Source: Deinococcus depolymerans
Lineage (GTDB): Bacteria > Deinococcota > Deinococci > Deinococcales > Deinococcaceae
DNA length: 64,000 bases
Direction of reading: 5' to 3'
NCBI RefSeq assembly: GCF_039522025.1
Contig: NZ_BAAADB010000014.1
Span: 62,001-126,000 of the forward strand
A model generated the notes under the pieces. It was not told the DNA's origin and made no database searches. It saw only the letters and a list, made by a program, of their open reading frames with translations. Numbering within the stretch: position 1 is the first letter of the stretch; every line of letters starts with the position of its first letter. This document shows, one piece after another, positions 9,400 through 18,853 of this stretch. Made by a program: the position numbers and the translations under genes.

Positions 9400-10116
9400 C
9401 TAGTGCCCGGCAGCCACCGACATGGTCGCGGCGTCGGCCAGACGTTGCAGGGCCGGCCGCAGGGCCGGGAGGTCCACGCGGGCCGTGTGCCAGACCAGCC
9501 GCACCTCGATCCCGAAGTAATCGTGCGACACCAGGTTCCGCACGTCGCGCAGCAGCGTCCAGGGCAGTTCCGGGTGCGTGTCCTGCACCGACTGGGGAAT
9601 GAACTTCGTGGTCTCGCCCAGCCGCGCCAGCCCGTGCAGCACGGCCTCCTGCACCAGTTCGTCCCGCTCGAAGGTCGCCAGGGTCAGGCCGTCCGTGAAG
9701 GCCACCACCCGGTCCAGCACGCCGAGCAGATCGAACACCCGCCAGCGCCAGCGCTTGTCGCGGTGCGAGGACGGCAGGTTGTCCGGGACGCTCAGCACGT
9801 CCACCGCGTCCGCCAGGATCTCGGCGCGCAGCGGGGCGCGCAGGGCCCCTTCCGTCACCACGTCCACCCGGCGGCCCAGCGCCCGCTCGAACACCTCCCG
9901 CGCCCGCATCAGGTCCAGCAGGCCCCGCGCCTGTGTGGGCGCGAAGTCGATCAGCAGGTCGATGTCGCTGGCCTCGCCCGCCTCGCCCCGCGCGACCGAC
10001 CCGAACACCCGCACGCGCGTGACCCCCAGCGCCGCCCACTGCGCCTGAACCTCCCGCAGGCGACCCGCGACCGTCTCGAGGCGAACATCCGGAAAGAGCG
10101 GCTGGGCAGCGTTCAT
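9400..10116 (-). CDS. Single-chain MNT nucleotidyltransferase-HEPN (MntA-HepT fusion)
   Basis: The N-terminal half (about residues 15-105) is a minimal nucleotidyltransferase with the complete catalytic motif: G39-S40 through D51-x-D53 in [24 protein letters not shown]. The C-terminal half (about 120-225) is a HEPN/DUF86 domain with RNLVSHDY, that is R193, H198 and Y200 in the RX4HXY arrangement. In two-gene MntA-HepT systems HepT is an RNase toxin and MntA silences it by AMPylating the tyrosine of this motif. Here both are on one 238-residue chain with all key residues intact. The start at 10116 follows the MNT domain and is backed by TATCCT 7 nt upstream. Confidence 0.88.
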   Translation of the reverse strand: MNAAQPLFPDVRLETVAGRLREVQAQWAALGVTRVRVFGSVARGEAGEASDIDLLIDFAPTQARGLLDLMRAREVFERALGRRVDVVTEGALRAPLRAEILADAVDVLSVPDNLPSSHRDKRWRWRVFDLLGVLDRVVAFTDGLTLATFERDELVQEAVLHGLARLGETTKFIPQSVQDTHPELPWTLLRDVRNLVSHDYFGIEVRLVWHTARVDLPALRPALQRLADAATMSVAAGH

Positions 10117-10117
10117 T

Positions 10118-10165
10118 CCGTTCAGGATACGGCCCTCACGGCGGGGCGGGCCGTATCCTGAACGG
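10118..10165. promoter_or_regulatory. Mirror-image leaderless promoter pair
   Basis: An 18-bp perfect inverted repeat (10118-10135 and 10148-10165, 12-bp spacer) fills the gap between the divergent MNT-HEPN gene and acpS. Each arm carries TATCCT: 10154-10159 lies 6 nt before the acpS GTG, and the complement of 10124-10129 lies 7 nt before the MNT-HEPN ATG. Both genes therefore seem to be transcribed leaderless from duplicated, inverted copies of the same promoter. Confidence 0.75.
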
Positions 10166-10549
10166 GTGATTATCGCCGTGGGCCACGACCTGATCGAGAT
10201 CGACCGCATCCGGCGCATGCTGGAACGCGAGGGCCGGCGGGCCGAGAAGCTCTTCGCGCCCAGCGAACTCGCGTACTGCGCGCGCCTGAGCGACCCGGTC
10301 CCCAGCCTCGCGGCGCGTTTCGCGGCCAAGGAAGCCTTCCAGAAGGTCTGGCCGCGCCCGCACGGCTGGCGGGACGTGTGGGTGGAGCGCACGCCCACGC
10401 CCGGCGGTCCCTTTCCGTTCGCGCGGCCGCACCTGGCGTTCGCGCCGCACATCGAGCAGCACATGCGCGAGCAGGGCTGGACGGCGCACCTGACCCTCAC
10501 GCACACCCGCGAGCACGCCTCGGCCGTCGTGATTCTCGAGGAGCGCTGA
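10166..10549 (+). CDS. acpS: Holo-[acyl-carrier-protein] synthase
   Basis: AcpS transfers 4'-phosphopantetheine from CoA to the serine of acyl carrier protein. The 127-residue length and both signature motifs agree: [14 protein letters not shown] with the Mg-binding Asp near residue 7, and [12 protein letters not shown] with the Mg-binding Glu. It starts with GTG at 10166 directly after the promoter palindrome, with no room for a ribosome binding site, so it is probably leaderless. Confidence 0.96.
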   Translation: MIIAVGHDLIEIDRIRRMLEREGRRAEKLFAPSELAYCARLSDPVPSLAARFAAKEAFQKVWPRPHGWRDVWVERTPTPGGPFPFARPHLAFAPHIEQHMREQGWTAHLTLTHTREHASAVVILEER

Positions 10550-10648
10550 GCGGCCGGGCCTGAGCGTTCCTTCACGGTCCGGCAGGCGGACCCGCGAATC
10601 GTCGTGCCGCTGACACCCGCGCGGGCCGGCCCGGGCATACGCTGGGGC

Positions 10649-11308
10649 ATGAACGCCATGGATGCCGTCCGGTTCGTTGACACCCCGGCCCGTTCCGGAG
10701 GGACCGGCGGCACGGGGGGTCCGTACCGGGCGGTGACGCCACCCGCCGCGCCGGCCCCCACCCGGCGGCCCAGTCCGCTCGCACGCTGGCGGCCCCGGGG
10801 TGTCCCCCTCACGGTCCGGGTGCAGGTGGTCGTGGCCGCGCTGCTGCTCACGCCGGCCCTGGCGCTGGGCAGCGGCCCGAAGGTCTCCCCCGCCAGGGCG
10901 GGCGCCGCGGCGTTCCCCGCGCCCGCCCAGCCCCGCCCCGTTCAGGCGACCAGCGTGACGCCCGGCCGGACCCTGCTGCTGGATTTCTACGCGGTGCGGC
11001 TGGATGGACTGTGGGCGCTGTTCTCGCCGGACGTGCGGGCGCAGTGGGGCACGCTGGAGGCCTTCCGCGCCTTCCGTCGCGACGGTCTGGCGCAGTACGG
11101 CCCGGAACGGCAGGTGCTGCAGGAACGGACCTTCACGCGCGGCCGCGAGAGCGTGTACGTGCGCAGCGCCACCTTCGAGAAGGCCCCGGCGCTGGTCTGG
11201 GCGGTCGTGATCGGCTTCACCGGCCCGCAGGTGACGACCTTCGGCATCACCCTGCAGGAGGACCGCAGCGACGATCAGGTCGCGTGGCAGCGCCCCCCGT
11301 TCCCGTGA
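10649..11308 (+). CDS. Membrane-anchored or exported hypothetical protein
   Basis: The 219-residue protein has a Pro/Gly-rich cytoplasmic start, one hydrophobic segment near residues 57-73 (VQVVVAALLLTPALALG), an Ala/Pro-rich linker, and a C-terminal domain from about residue 108. That domain (LDFYAVRLDGLWALFSPDVRAQWGTLEAFRAF... VWAVVIGFTGPQVTTFGITLQ) looks like a small alpha+beta NTF2-like or DUF3887-type fold, but I cannot assign it. TACGCT 5 nt before the ATG at 10649 suggests a leaderless start. Confidence 0.75.
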   Translation: MNAMDAVRFVDTPARSGGTGGTGGPYRAVTPPAAPAPTRRPSPLARWRPRGVPLTVRVQVVVAALLLTPALALGSGPKVSPARAGAAAFPAPAQPRPVQATSVTPGRTLLLDFYAVRLDGLWALFSPDVRAQWGTLEAFRAFRRDGLAQYGPERQVLQERTFTRGRESVYVRSATFEKAPALVWAVVIGFTGPQVTTFGITLQEDRSDDQVAWQRPPFP

Positions 11309-11326
11309 GCGCGGCCAGCAGCCGGT

Positions 11327-11737
11327 TCAGGGGCCGTCCTGGCTGCCCTGGCGGGCCAGTTCACGGCCCGCGGCGTCCGTGACGGTGAAGGTGTAGGCGT
11401 CGGCGCTGCGGGTCAGCCAGTTCACGCGCTGGTCGACGCAGGCGTCCGGCACTTCCAGCTGCGCGGGCGCCGGGTAGCGGCGGTCCAGGCTGTTCTGCCG
11501 GTAGGTTTCCAGCGTGCGGGTCAGGCTGTTCGCGCAGTTCTGCGCGGCGGCGCGGGCGGTCACGCGGCCCGCGTCGGTCGGCAGGCCGCTCTGCTGGGTG
11601 GCCTGCACGGCGCTCAGCTGCCGTTCGAGCGCCTCGACCCGGCGGGTCAGGTCGGCGTTCTGCGCGCGGGCCTCGCGGTCCTGGCAGCCGCCGAGCAGCG
11701 GCGCGAGCAGGAGGAGCAGAAGGGCACGCCGGATCAC
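11327..11737 (-). CDS. Putative lipoprotein with coiled coil
   Basis: A lipoprotein signal is clear: RRA, then LLLLLLAPLLGGC, with lipobox LGGC and the modified Cys near residue 18. A short coiled coil (NADLTRRVEALERQLSAVQ) follows, then a domain with two further cysteines (AAQNCANSL, VPDACVDQR). No known family is recognised. I use the GTG at 11737 because TAACCT lies 7 nt upstream; an ATG nine codons earlier lacks promoter or ribosome-site support. It is convergent with the preceding gene. Confidence 0.75.
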   Translation of the reverse strand: MIRRALLLLLLAPLLGGCQDREARAQNADLTRRVEALERQLSAVQATQQSGLPTDAGRVTARAAAQNCANSLTRTLETYRQNSLDRRYPAPAQLEVPDACVDQRVNWLTRSADAYTFTVTDAAGRELARQGSQDGP

Positions 11738-11830
11738 GCGGGGCAGGTTAGCGCACCCGACCACACCGCTGGCAAGCGCCGGCCCTCATGAGGCCCTTCA
11801 TGAAGGCCCCGGGCCGCTCGACCGTCCGGT

Positions 11831-13063
11831 TCAGCGGTTCAGGACGCTGACGATCTCCACGTGACTGGTCTGCGGGTAGAAGTCGTGCGGGATGACGTCC
11901 GCGAGCTTCCAGCCGCGCCGCACGAGGTCGCCCACGTCACGCGCCCACGTGGCCGGGTCGCAGGAGACGTACACGAGGCGGTCGGCGGTGCTGGCGTTGA
12001 TGTGCTCGCGCGCGCCCTCCTCCAGCCCGGCGCGGGGCGGGTCCACGACGATCACGTCGGTGCCGAGTTCGCTGAAGCGGGCGGCGTCGCCACTGCGGAA
12101 CGTGACGTTGCTCTCGCCGCTGACCGCCACGTCCTGACGGCCACGGGCGAGCGCCTCCGGCGCGGCGTCCAGCACGGTCACGCGCCGGAAGTTCGGGGCG
12201 AGGTGACGGCCGATCGCGCCGGCCCCGCCGTACAGGTCCACGGCGTGCTCGCCCTTGCCGGCCAGTTCGGCGGCCCGCTCGTAGGCCAGTCCGGCGGCCT
12301 GCGGGTTCACCTGCGCGAAGCCCGTGGCGGACACGCTGACCTGCACCTGCCCGAACTGCTCGCGGATCTCGCTCTCCCCGGCGATCAGGCGCACGCCGGC
12401 GCTGAAGCGCTTCCCGGCGGGCTGCGCCAGCGACACGCCCACCACGCCGGCTTCCATCAGGTGATCGCTGGCGCGCAGGTACTGGCGGGTCTCACCGGCG
12501 CCGATCACGGCGGCGACGACCTCGCCGGTCAGGCGGCTGGCGCGGAACGCGACCTCGGTGGCGGGGTCCAGCAGCGTGGGATCGATGCGGTCCATGACGG
12601 CCTGGATCTGCGGCATGACCAGCGGGTCCCTGCGCACGACCAGCGGTTCGCTGCCGCGCCGCTCGCGGTAGGCGAGGCCGCCGGGCGTCACGAGGTACTG
12701 CGCGGTGTTGCGGTACCCCCAGGCCTCGGGGCTGGGCACGGTGGGTGACACGCCGTGCTGCACCTTGGCGATGCGGCTCAAGGCCTCCTGCACGAAGGCG
12801 CGTTTGAAGTCCAGCTGCGCCTCGTAGGTGGCGTGCGCCAGGTCGGCGGTGGGCAGGTCCGGGCCGTCCACGCGGACGGGACTGCGGCGCAGCACCTCGA
12901 CCGTCTGGCCCTGGCGCACGCCCTTCCCGGCCCTGACCCGCGCGGTGACCTGCTCGCCGGGCAGCGCCCCACGGACCAGCACCACGCCGGACTCGTCCCG
13001 GGCGAGCCCCAGCCCCCCCGCAACAAGTTTCTCGATTTCCAGCGTAAGTAAAGCGTCCGACAT
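11831..13063 (-). CDS. RlmD/TrmA-type uracil-5-methyltransferase
   Basis: The 410-residue enzyme methylates C5 of a uridine in rRNA or tRNA using SAM. An N-terminal TRAM domain (about 1-60) is followed by the methyltransferase fold: [16 protein letters not shown] for SAM binding, [12 protein letters not shown], the nucleophile Cys in [11 protein letters not shown], and the catalytic Glu in [10 protein letters not shown]. The segment where RlmD proteins carry three 4Fe-4S cysteines reads [21 protein letters not shown] here, with none. The target base cannot be told from sequence. TACCCT 7 nt before the ATG suggests a leaderless mRNA. Confidence 0.9.
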   Translation of the reverse strand: MSDALLTLEIEKLVAGGLGLARDESGVVLVRGALPGEQVTARVRAGKGVRQGQTVEVLRRSPVRVDGPDLPTADLAHATYEAQLDFKRAFVQEALSRIAKVQHGVSPTVPSPEAWGYRNTAQYLVTPGGLAYRERRGSEPLVVRRDPLVMPQIQAVMDRIDPTLLDPATEVAFRASRLTGEVVAAVIGAGETRQYLRASDHLMEAGVVGVSLAQPAGKRFSAGVRLIAGESEIREQFGQVQVSVSATGFAQVNPQAAGLAYERAAELAGKGEHAVDLYGGAGAIGRHLAPNFRRVTVLDAAPEALARGRQDVAVSGESNVTFRSGDAARFSELGTDVIVVDPPRAGLEEGAREHINASTADRLVYVSCDPATWARDVGDLVRRGWKLADVIPHDFYPQTSHVEIVSVLNR

Positions 13064-13204
13064 AACGTACAGGGTAGCGCGTCCGGCCGCTGCGCCGCTG
13101 CCCCCAGCTCACGTTGCGCCCCGCGCGGCCCCTGCCGACGTGGCGCGGCAGCCCCAGGGGAATCCCCCCGGAGGCCGCCGCGCCGCACAGAACTGGCGTG
13201 CAGT

Positions 13205-15112
<1,908 letters not shown>

Positions 15113-15352
15113 GAAGGGCGTCCTCCTCCGTGGGGATAGGCTCGCCGTGCGCGGGGTTCGGAGTTGCGCTGCCCGGAACCCGCCGCGGCGGGCACTGACG
15201 GGAAGGCACTCACGGACGCCGTGCGAAACCGGGCGCATGATACGGCAAAGGCGGTGGCCCGGATGTCACCTGCCACTTCATTGTTCGCAGGGGGTGGCGG
15301 CGCGGGCGCCGGGCAGTGGCCGCAGGGAGTGGCCGCAGGGCGAAGCAATGGA

Positions 15353-15387
15353 AGAAGGGAGCGGAGGCTTTCACCTCGCTCCCTTCT
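15353..15387 (-). terminator. Hairpin terminator after tRNA-Asp
   Basis: An 11-bp perfect stem (AGAAGGGAGCG at 15353-15363 with its complement at 15377-15387) lies 3 nt beyond the tRNA 3' end in the direction of its transcription. A short T-rich run follows the stem. Confidence 0.75.
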
Positions 15388-15390
15388 GAC

Positions 15391-15466
<76 letters not shown>

Positions 15467-15501
15467 AGCGGAACAGAGATTACGGGCCGCAGCCGCAGAA
15501 G

Positions 15502-16590
15502 TCAAGGGGTCTGGGCGGGCCGGGGCGGCGCGGGGGCCAGCACCACCCGGTCCCGGCCGTCCGCCTTGGCGCGGCGCAGCGCGGCGTCAGCCCGCTCGAA
15601 GGCGGCCTGGAGTGGCTCGCCCGCCGGACTGAGGCTCAGGCCGGCGCTGAGCGTCACGCGCTGCCCGCCCGTGAAGGTGCGGCGCGCGACCTCCGCGCGG
15701 ATGTCCTCGATCAGACCGGCGACCCGCACCGTCAGGTCCGCGCTGCCCGCAGCGGGCGGACCCGGCAGCAGCAGCGCGAATTCCTCACCGCCCCAGCGGT
15801 ACGCGCGCCCCTGGCCGGCCAGCACGTCGAGGATCACGTCGGCCACCGCCCGCAGCACGCGGTCCCCGGCGGTGTGTCCATGCGTGTCGTTCACGCCCTT
15901 GAAGTGGTCGACGTCCAGCAGGGCCAGCGCCCAGCTGCCCACGGCAGACGCGCGGGCCTGCTCGTCGAAGGCGCGGCGGTTGAGCAGCCCGGTCAGGGTG
16001 TCGCGGCGCAGGGCGCGTTCGCCGTCCCGGTAGCGCCGGTTGATGTCCGCGAACGCCACCCCGTACAGCACCACCGTGAGGCAGACGATCAGCGTCAGCA
16101 GCGGCGTGTGCGTCGTCAGCTGCGGCTGCAGGCCCCGCAGCTGCCAGCGCCACAGCAGCGCGACCGCGCTGCCGGTCAGGACCAGCCCGTACAGCCGGCC
16201 GGTGCGGGGCTCGTCCATGAACAGCAGGGTCCAGGCCAGAACGGTGGCAGGGGTCAGCAGCAGCGTCAGCGTCAGCAGCTGCGGATCGCCGGGCAGCCCG
16301 CCCGGGCCGGACAGCAACGCCACGCCCAGCACGAACGCGACCGTGACGCCCGGGAAGGTGCGCCGCAGCAGGTCGTGCCAGCGGACCGGCAGCAGGGCGT
16401 GCAGCAGCGCCGTCACCAGCGTCAGTGCCGTCAGCACCAGCAGGACCCGCAGCGAGCCGGGCCGCGCGTCCGGGACGGCCGTGAGCAGCACCGCGCCCAC
16501 CAGCGGCAGCGCCACCCGGAAGTACAGTTGCCCGATACGTTCCGGCAGCGGGTCCTGGGGGGCAGGCGGGTTGGTGGGCCCTGGGGGCAT
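15502..16590 (-). CDS. Membrane-bound GGDEF diguanylate cyclase
   Basis: This protein makes cyclic di-GMP. About six hydrophobic helices (residues 20-190) precede a GGDEF domain with RDTLTGLLNRRAFDE, DVDHFKGVNDTHGHTAGDRVL and the active-site motif GGEEF in YRWGGEEFALLLPG. No RxxD inhibitory site is obvious before GGEEF. The start at 16590 (362 aa) is preferred because GAAGGAG lies 9 nt upstream and a TATGCT -10 box overlaps the earlier in-frame ATG. The three-domain PilB in this window is a plausible c-di-GMP target. Confidence 0.92.
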   Translation of the reverse strand: MPPGPTNPPAPQDPLPERIGQLYFRVALPLVGAVLLTAVPDARPGSLRVLLVLTALTLVTALLHALLPVRWHDLLRRTFPGVTVAFVLGVALLSGPGGLPGDPQLLTLTLLLTPATVLAWTLLFMDEPRTGRLYGLVLTGSAVALLWRWQLRGLQPQLTTHTPLLTLIVCLTVVLYGVAFADINRRYRDGERALRRDTLTGLLNRRAFDEQARASAVGSWALALLDVDHFKGVNDTHGHTAGDRVLRAVADVILDVLAGQGRAYRWGGEEFALLLPGPPAAGSADLTVRVAGLIEDIRAEVARRTFTGGQRVTLSAGLSLSPAGEPLQAAFERADAALRRAKADGRDRVVLAPAPPRPAQTP

Positions 16591-16728
16591 GGGGGCACGC
16601 TCCTTCACTGCCCCCAGCATAGGAGCGCGCGCCTGCCAGCACTCTGACACCCGGCCCCGGCCCCGCCACCTTCATGCCCGCGCGGGCCGGACGCGGCGGC
16701 ACGCCCCCGGAGGGGTACGCTGCTGGAC

Positions 16729-17709
16729 ATGTTCCGCCGCGACCCCACCCACGCCGCGCTGCGGGAACTCGGTGACGTCCTGGGCCGCGACCTGGGCCCC
16801 CTGCGTTCCCGCTTGCGGGCCGCGCTGCCGCGCGGCGGCGTGGTCGCCGCGGCCTGCGCCGGGCGGCAGGCGGTGACCGCGCTGGACCACCCGCGCGGCG
16901 CCCGGGACGCCCTGTTCGAACTGGCCAGTGTCAGCAAGCCGTTCACGGCGGCGCTGGCGGCCGAGCTGGTCCGGGCCGGGCAGCTGGACTGGCACGCCCC
17001 GCTGGCCGCGCTGGGCGGCCCCCTGCGGGCCGCGCCGCGCCACGTGACCGCGTGGCGGCTGGCGACCCACACCGCCGGGCTGCCCACGCACCCGGCGCGG
17101 GCGGCCGTGACGGTCCTGACCCGCTTCCACGACCCTTACGGCGGCATGGACGCCCGCGCGGTCCTGGGCAGCGTGCGCCGCTGGGCCGGACCGCCCGGCC
17201 GTTTCCGGTACTCGAACCTGGGGGTGGGGGCGCTGGCGCTGGCCTGCGCCGTGGCGGCCGGCGAGCCCTGCAGCGCCGCCGGGTACGGACGCGCGCTGCG
17301 CCGCCACGTGAGCGGCCCGCTGAACCTGCACGTGACGCTGGACCCGCCCGCCCCGGCCGCGGGGGCCGGGCAGGCCACGGCCTTCGGGCCGCTGGCCGGG
17401 GCCGGCGGGCTGTTCGCCACCCCGCCGGCCCTGCTGACCTTCGCGCAGGCGCACCTGGACGGGCGGCTGGGCGACCACTGGGTCACGGCGGAGCGCCCGC
17501 CGGGCCTGCCGGCGGGACTGGCGGTCACGGCCGGGTGGCTGGCGCGCGGACCGCTGCGCTGGCATGACGGGGTGGCGCGCCAGTCACGCGCCGGGCTGGC
17601 CTTCCATGCCGGCACGGGCGCGGCCGTCGCCGTCCTGGCCCGGGGCGGCCTGCCGCTGCTCGGGGGCCGTGAGGCCGTCACGCGCCTGCTGCTGCAGCTG
17701 CTGGACTGA
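16729..17709 (+). CDS. Serine beta-lactamase-fold hydrolase
   Basis: The 326-residue protein belongs to the class C beta-lactamase/D-Ala-D-Ala carboxypeptidase superfamily. It has the nucleophile motif S67-x-x-K70 in FELASVSKPF, the YxN motif in RFRYSNLGVG, and HDG near the C terminus in place of KTG. There is no signal peptide, so it is probably cytoplasmic and an esterase or peptidase, not an antibiotic-resistance enzyme. TACGCT 7 nt before the ATG at 16729 suggests leaderless transcription. Confidence 0.88.
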   Translation: MFRRDPTHAALRELGDVLGRDLGPLRSRLRAALPRGGVVAAACAGRQAVTALDHPRGARDALFELASVSKPFTAALAAELVRAGQLDWHAPLAALGGPLRAAPRHVTAWRLATHTAGLPTHPARAAVTVLTRFHDPYGGMDARAVLGSVRRWAGPPGRFRYSNLGVGALALACAVAAGEPCSAAGYGRALRRHVSGPLNLHVTLDPPAPAAGAGQATAFGPLAGAGGLFATPPALLTFAQAHLDGRLGDHWVTAERPPGLPAGLAVTAGWLARGPLRWHDGVARQSRAGLAFHAGTGAAVAVLARGGLPLLGGREAVTRLLLQLLD

Positions 17710-17720
17710 CCGCGCCGGGT

Positions 17721-18818
17721 TCAGGGTGTGGGCGCGATCCAGCTGACGCTGCGGGCGTCGTTCAGGGCGACGGGCAGCGTGACGCTGCGCCAATTGCCGT
17801 TCTGCAGGCCGAGCAGGGTGTCGTGCCGGCGCAGGGCGCTGCCGGTCAGGGTGTACAGGAAGCCGTCGGGCGTGACAGTCAGGTCGCGCAGGTCGCTGAC
17901 GTTCTCGACGGTCGCGGCGGTCGTCGCGCGGCCGTCCCACAGGCGCAGCGGTTCACTGCCGGTGCCGGCCAGGGCGGGGTCACGCCACGCGGCGAGCAGG
18001 GCCCCGCCGGTCCACAGACGGTCGAACCGGACCGCCCCGAGGGCCGCGCGGGTGGTGGTGGGGTCGGGCAGGCCGGCGGGCGTGAGGCTCTGGACGCCGG
18101 TGTCGGTCGCGGCGATCAGGGTGCCGCCCAGGTTCGCCAGGTCGCGGATGGCCGGCGCGGCCTGCGGGAGACTCACCTGCGCGACCGGGTCACCGGCGGT
18201 GACGGGCGCGGCCCGCAGGACCTCGCTGCCGCCGCCCAGGCGGGGCCGGGTGACGACGGCCACGTCGCCCTGCACGGCGAGGCGGGTGGGGGGCGCGTCG
18301 GGGGCGGGGGTGGTGACGAGCGCGGTGGGCAGCGCGGCGGTCCAGACGGGCGTGGCGTTCTGGTACAGCGCGAGGTTCTGCACGCCGCCGCAGTCGCTGA
18401 GGATCAGCAGGCGGTCGCGGGCGGCGTTCTGCGCGGAGCGCAGGTCGCAGCGGGGCGTGAAGGCGGGGTCCGGGTAGGGGCGCGGGTCGTTCAGGTCCGG
18501 GGCGCGGCTTTCCACGCCGTCACGCCGGGTCAGCAGCAGGCGCCGGCCTCCGGCGGGCGTGGCGAGGCTCACGCCCCCCGCGACGGTCACGCGCGCCCGT
18601 TCCGGGGCGGTGACGGTCCCGTTCGTGTCGGTGGGCGTGACGGTGCGCAGGACCGCGCCGCCGTCGCTCAGGACCGCCAGCGTGAGGGGCGCACTGACTT
18701 CCTCGGTGCCGGTGCAGGCGCCCAGCAGGGCCGTGAGGAGCAGGGCGGCGGGCCGCGGGAACGGGAGCCCGCTGGTGGGCCGCGGGGCAGACGGACGGAA
18801 CACGGAACGCTGGGGCAT
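17721..18818 (-). CDS. Lipoprotein, probable beta-propeller
   Basis: The 365-residue protein starts with a basic stretch, a hydrophobic core and the lipobox LLGAC (Cys near residue 35). The mature part has repeating strands such as LTLAVLSDGGAVLRTV, RLLILSDCGGVQNLALY, TLIAATDTGVQSL and LTVTPDGFLYTLTGSALRRHD, which suggests a beta-propeller with about five or six blades. Two cysteines (RCDL, SDCGG) may form a disulfide. The start at 18818 has GAGGTG 8 nt upstream. It lies 35 bp downstream of lptD and may be the third gene of that operon. Confidence 0.82.
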   Translation of the reverse strand: MPQRSVFRPSAPRPTSGLPFPRPAALLLTALLGACTGTEEVSAPLTLAVLSDGGAVLRTVTPTDTNGTVTAPERARVTVAGGVSLATPAGGRRLLLTRRDGVESRAPDLNDPRPYPDPAFTPRCDLRSAQNAARDRLLILSDCGGVQNLALYQNATPVWTAALPTALVTTPAPDAPPTRLAVQGDVAVVTRPRLGGGSEVLRAAPVTAGDPVAQVSLPQAAPAIRDLANLGGTLIAATDTGVQSLTPAGLPDPTTTRAALGAVRFDRLWTGGALLAAWRDPALAGTGSEPLRLWDGRATTAATVENVSDLRDLTVTPDGFLYTLTGSALRRHDTLLGLQNGNWRSVTLPVALNDARSVSWIAPTP

Positions 18819-18853
18819 GGTGGGGCACCTCGGGCGGGCAGGGCGGGGAGGGG

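Noticed and set aside
16729..17709. Antibiotic-resistance beta-lactamase
   Set aside because: It has the SxxK/YxN fold motifs but no signal peptide and HDG in place of KTG, so an esterase or peptidase role is more likely.
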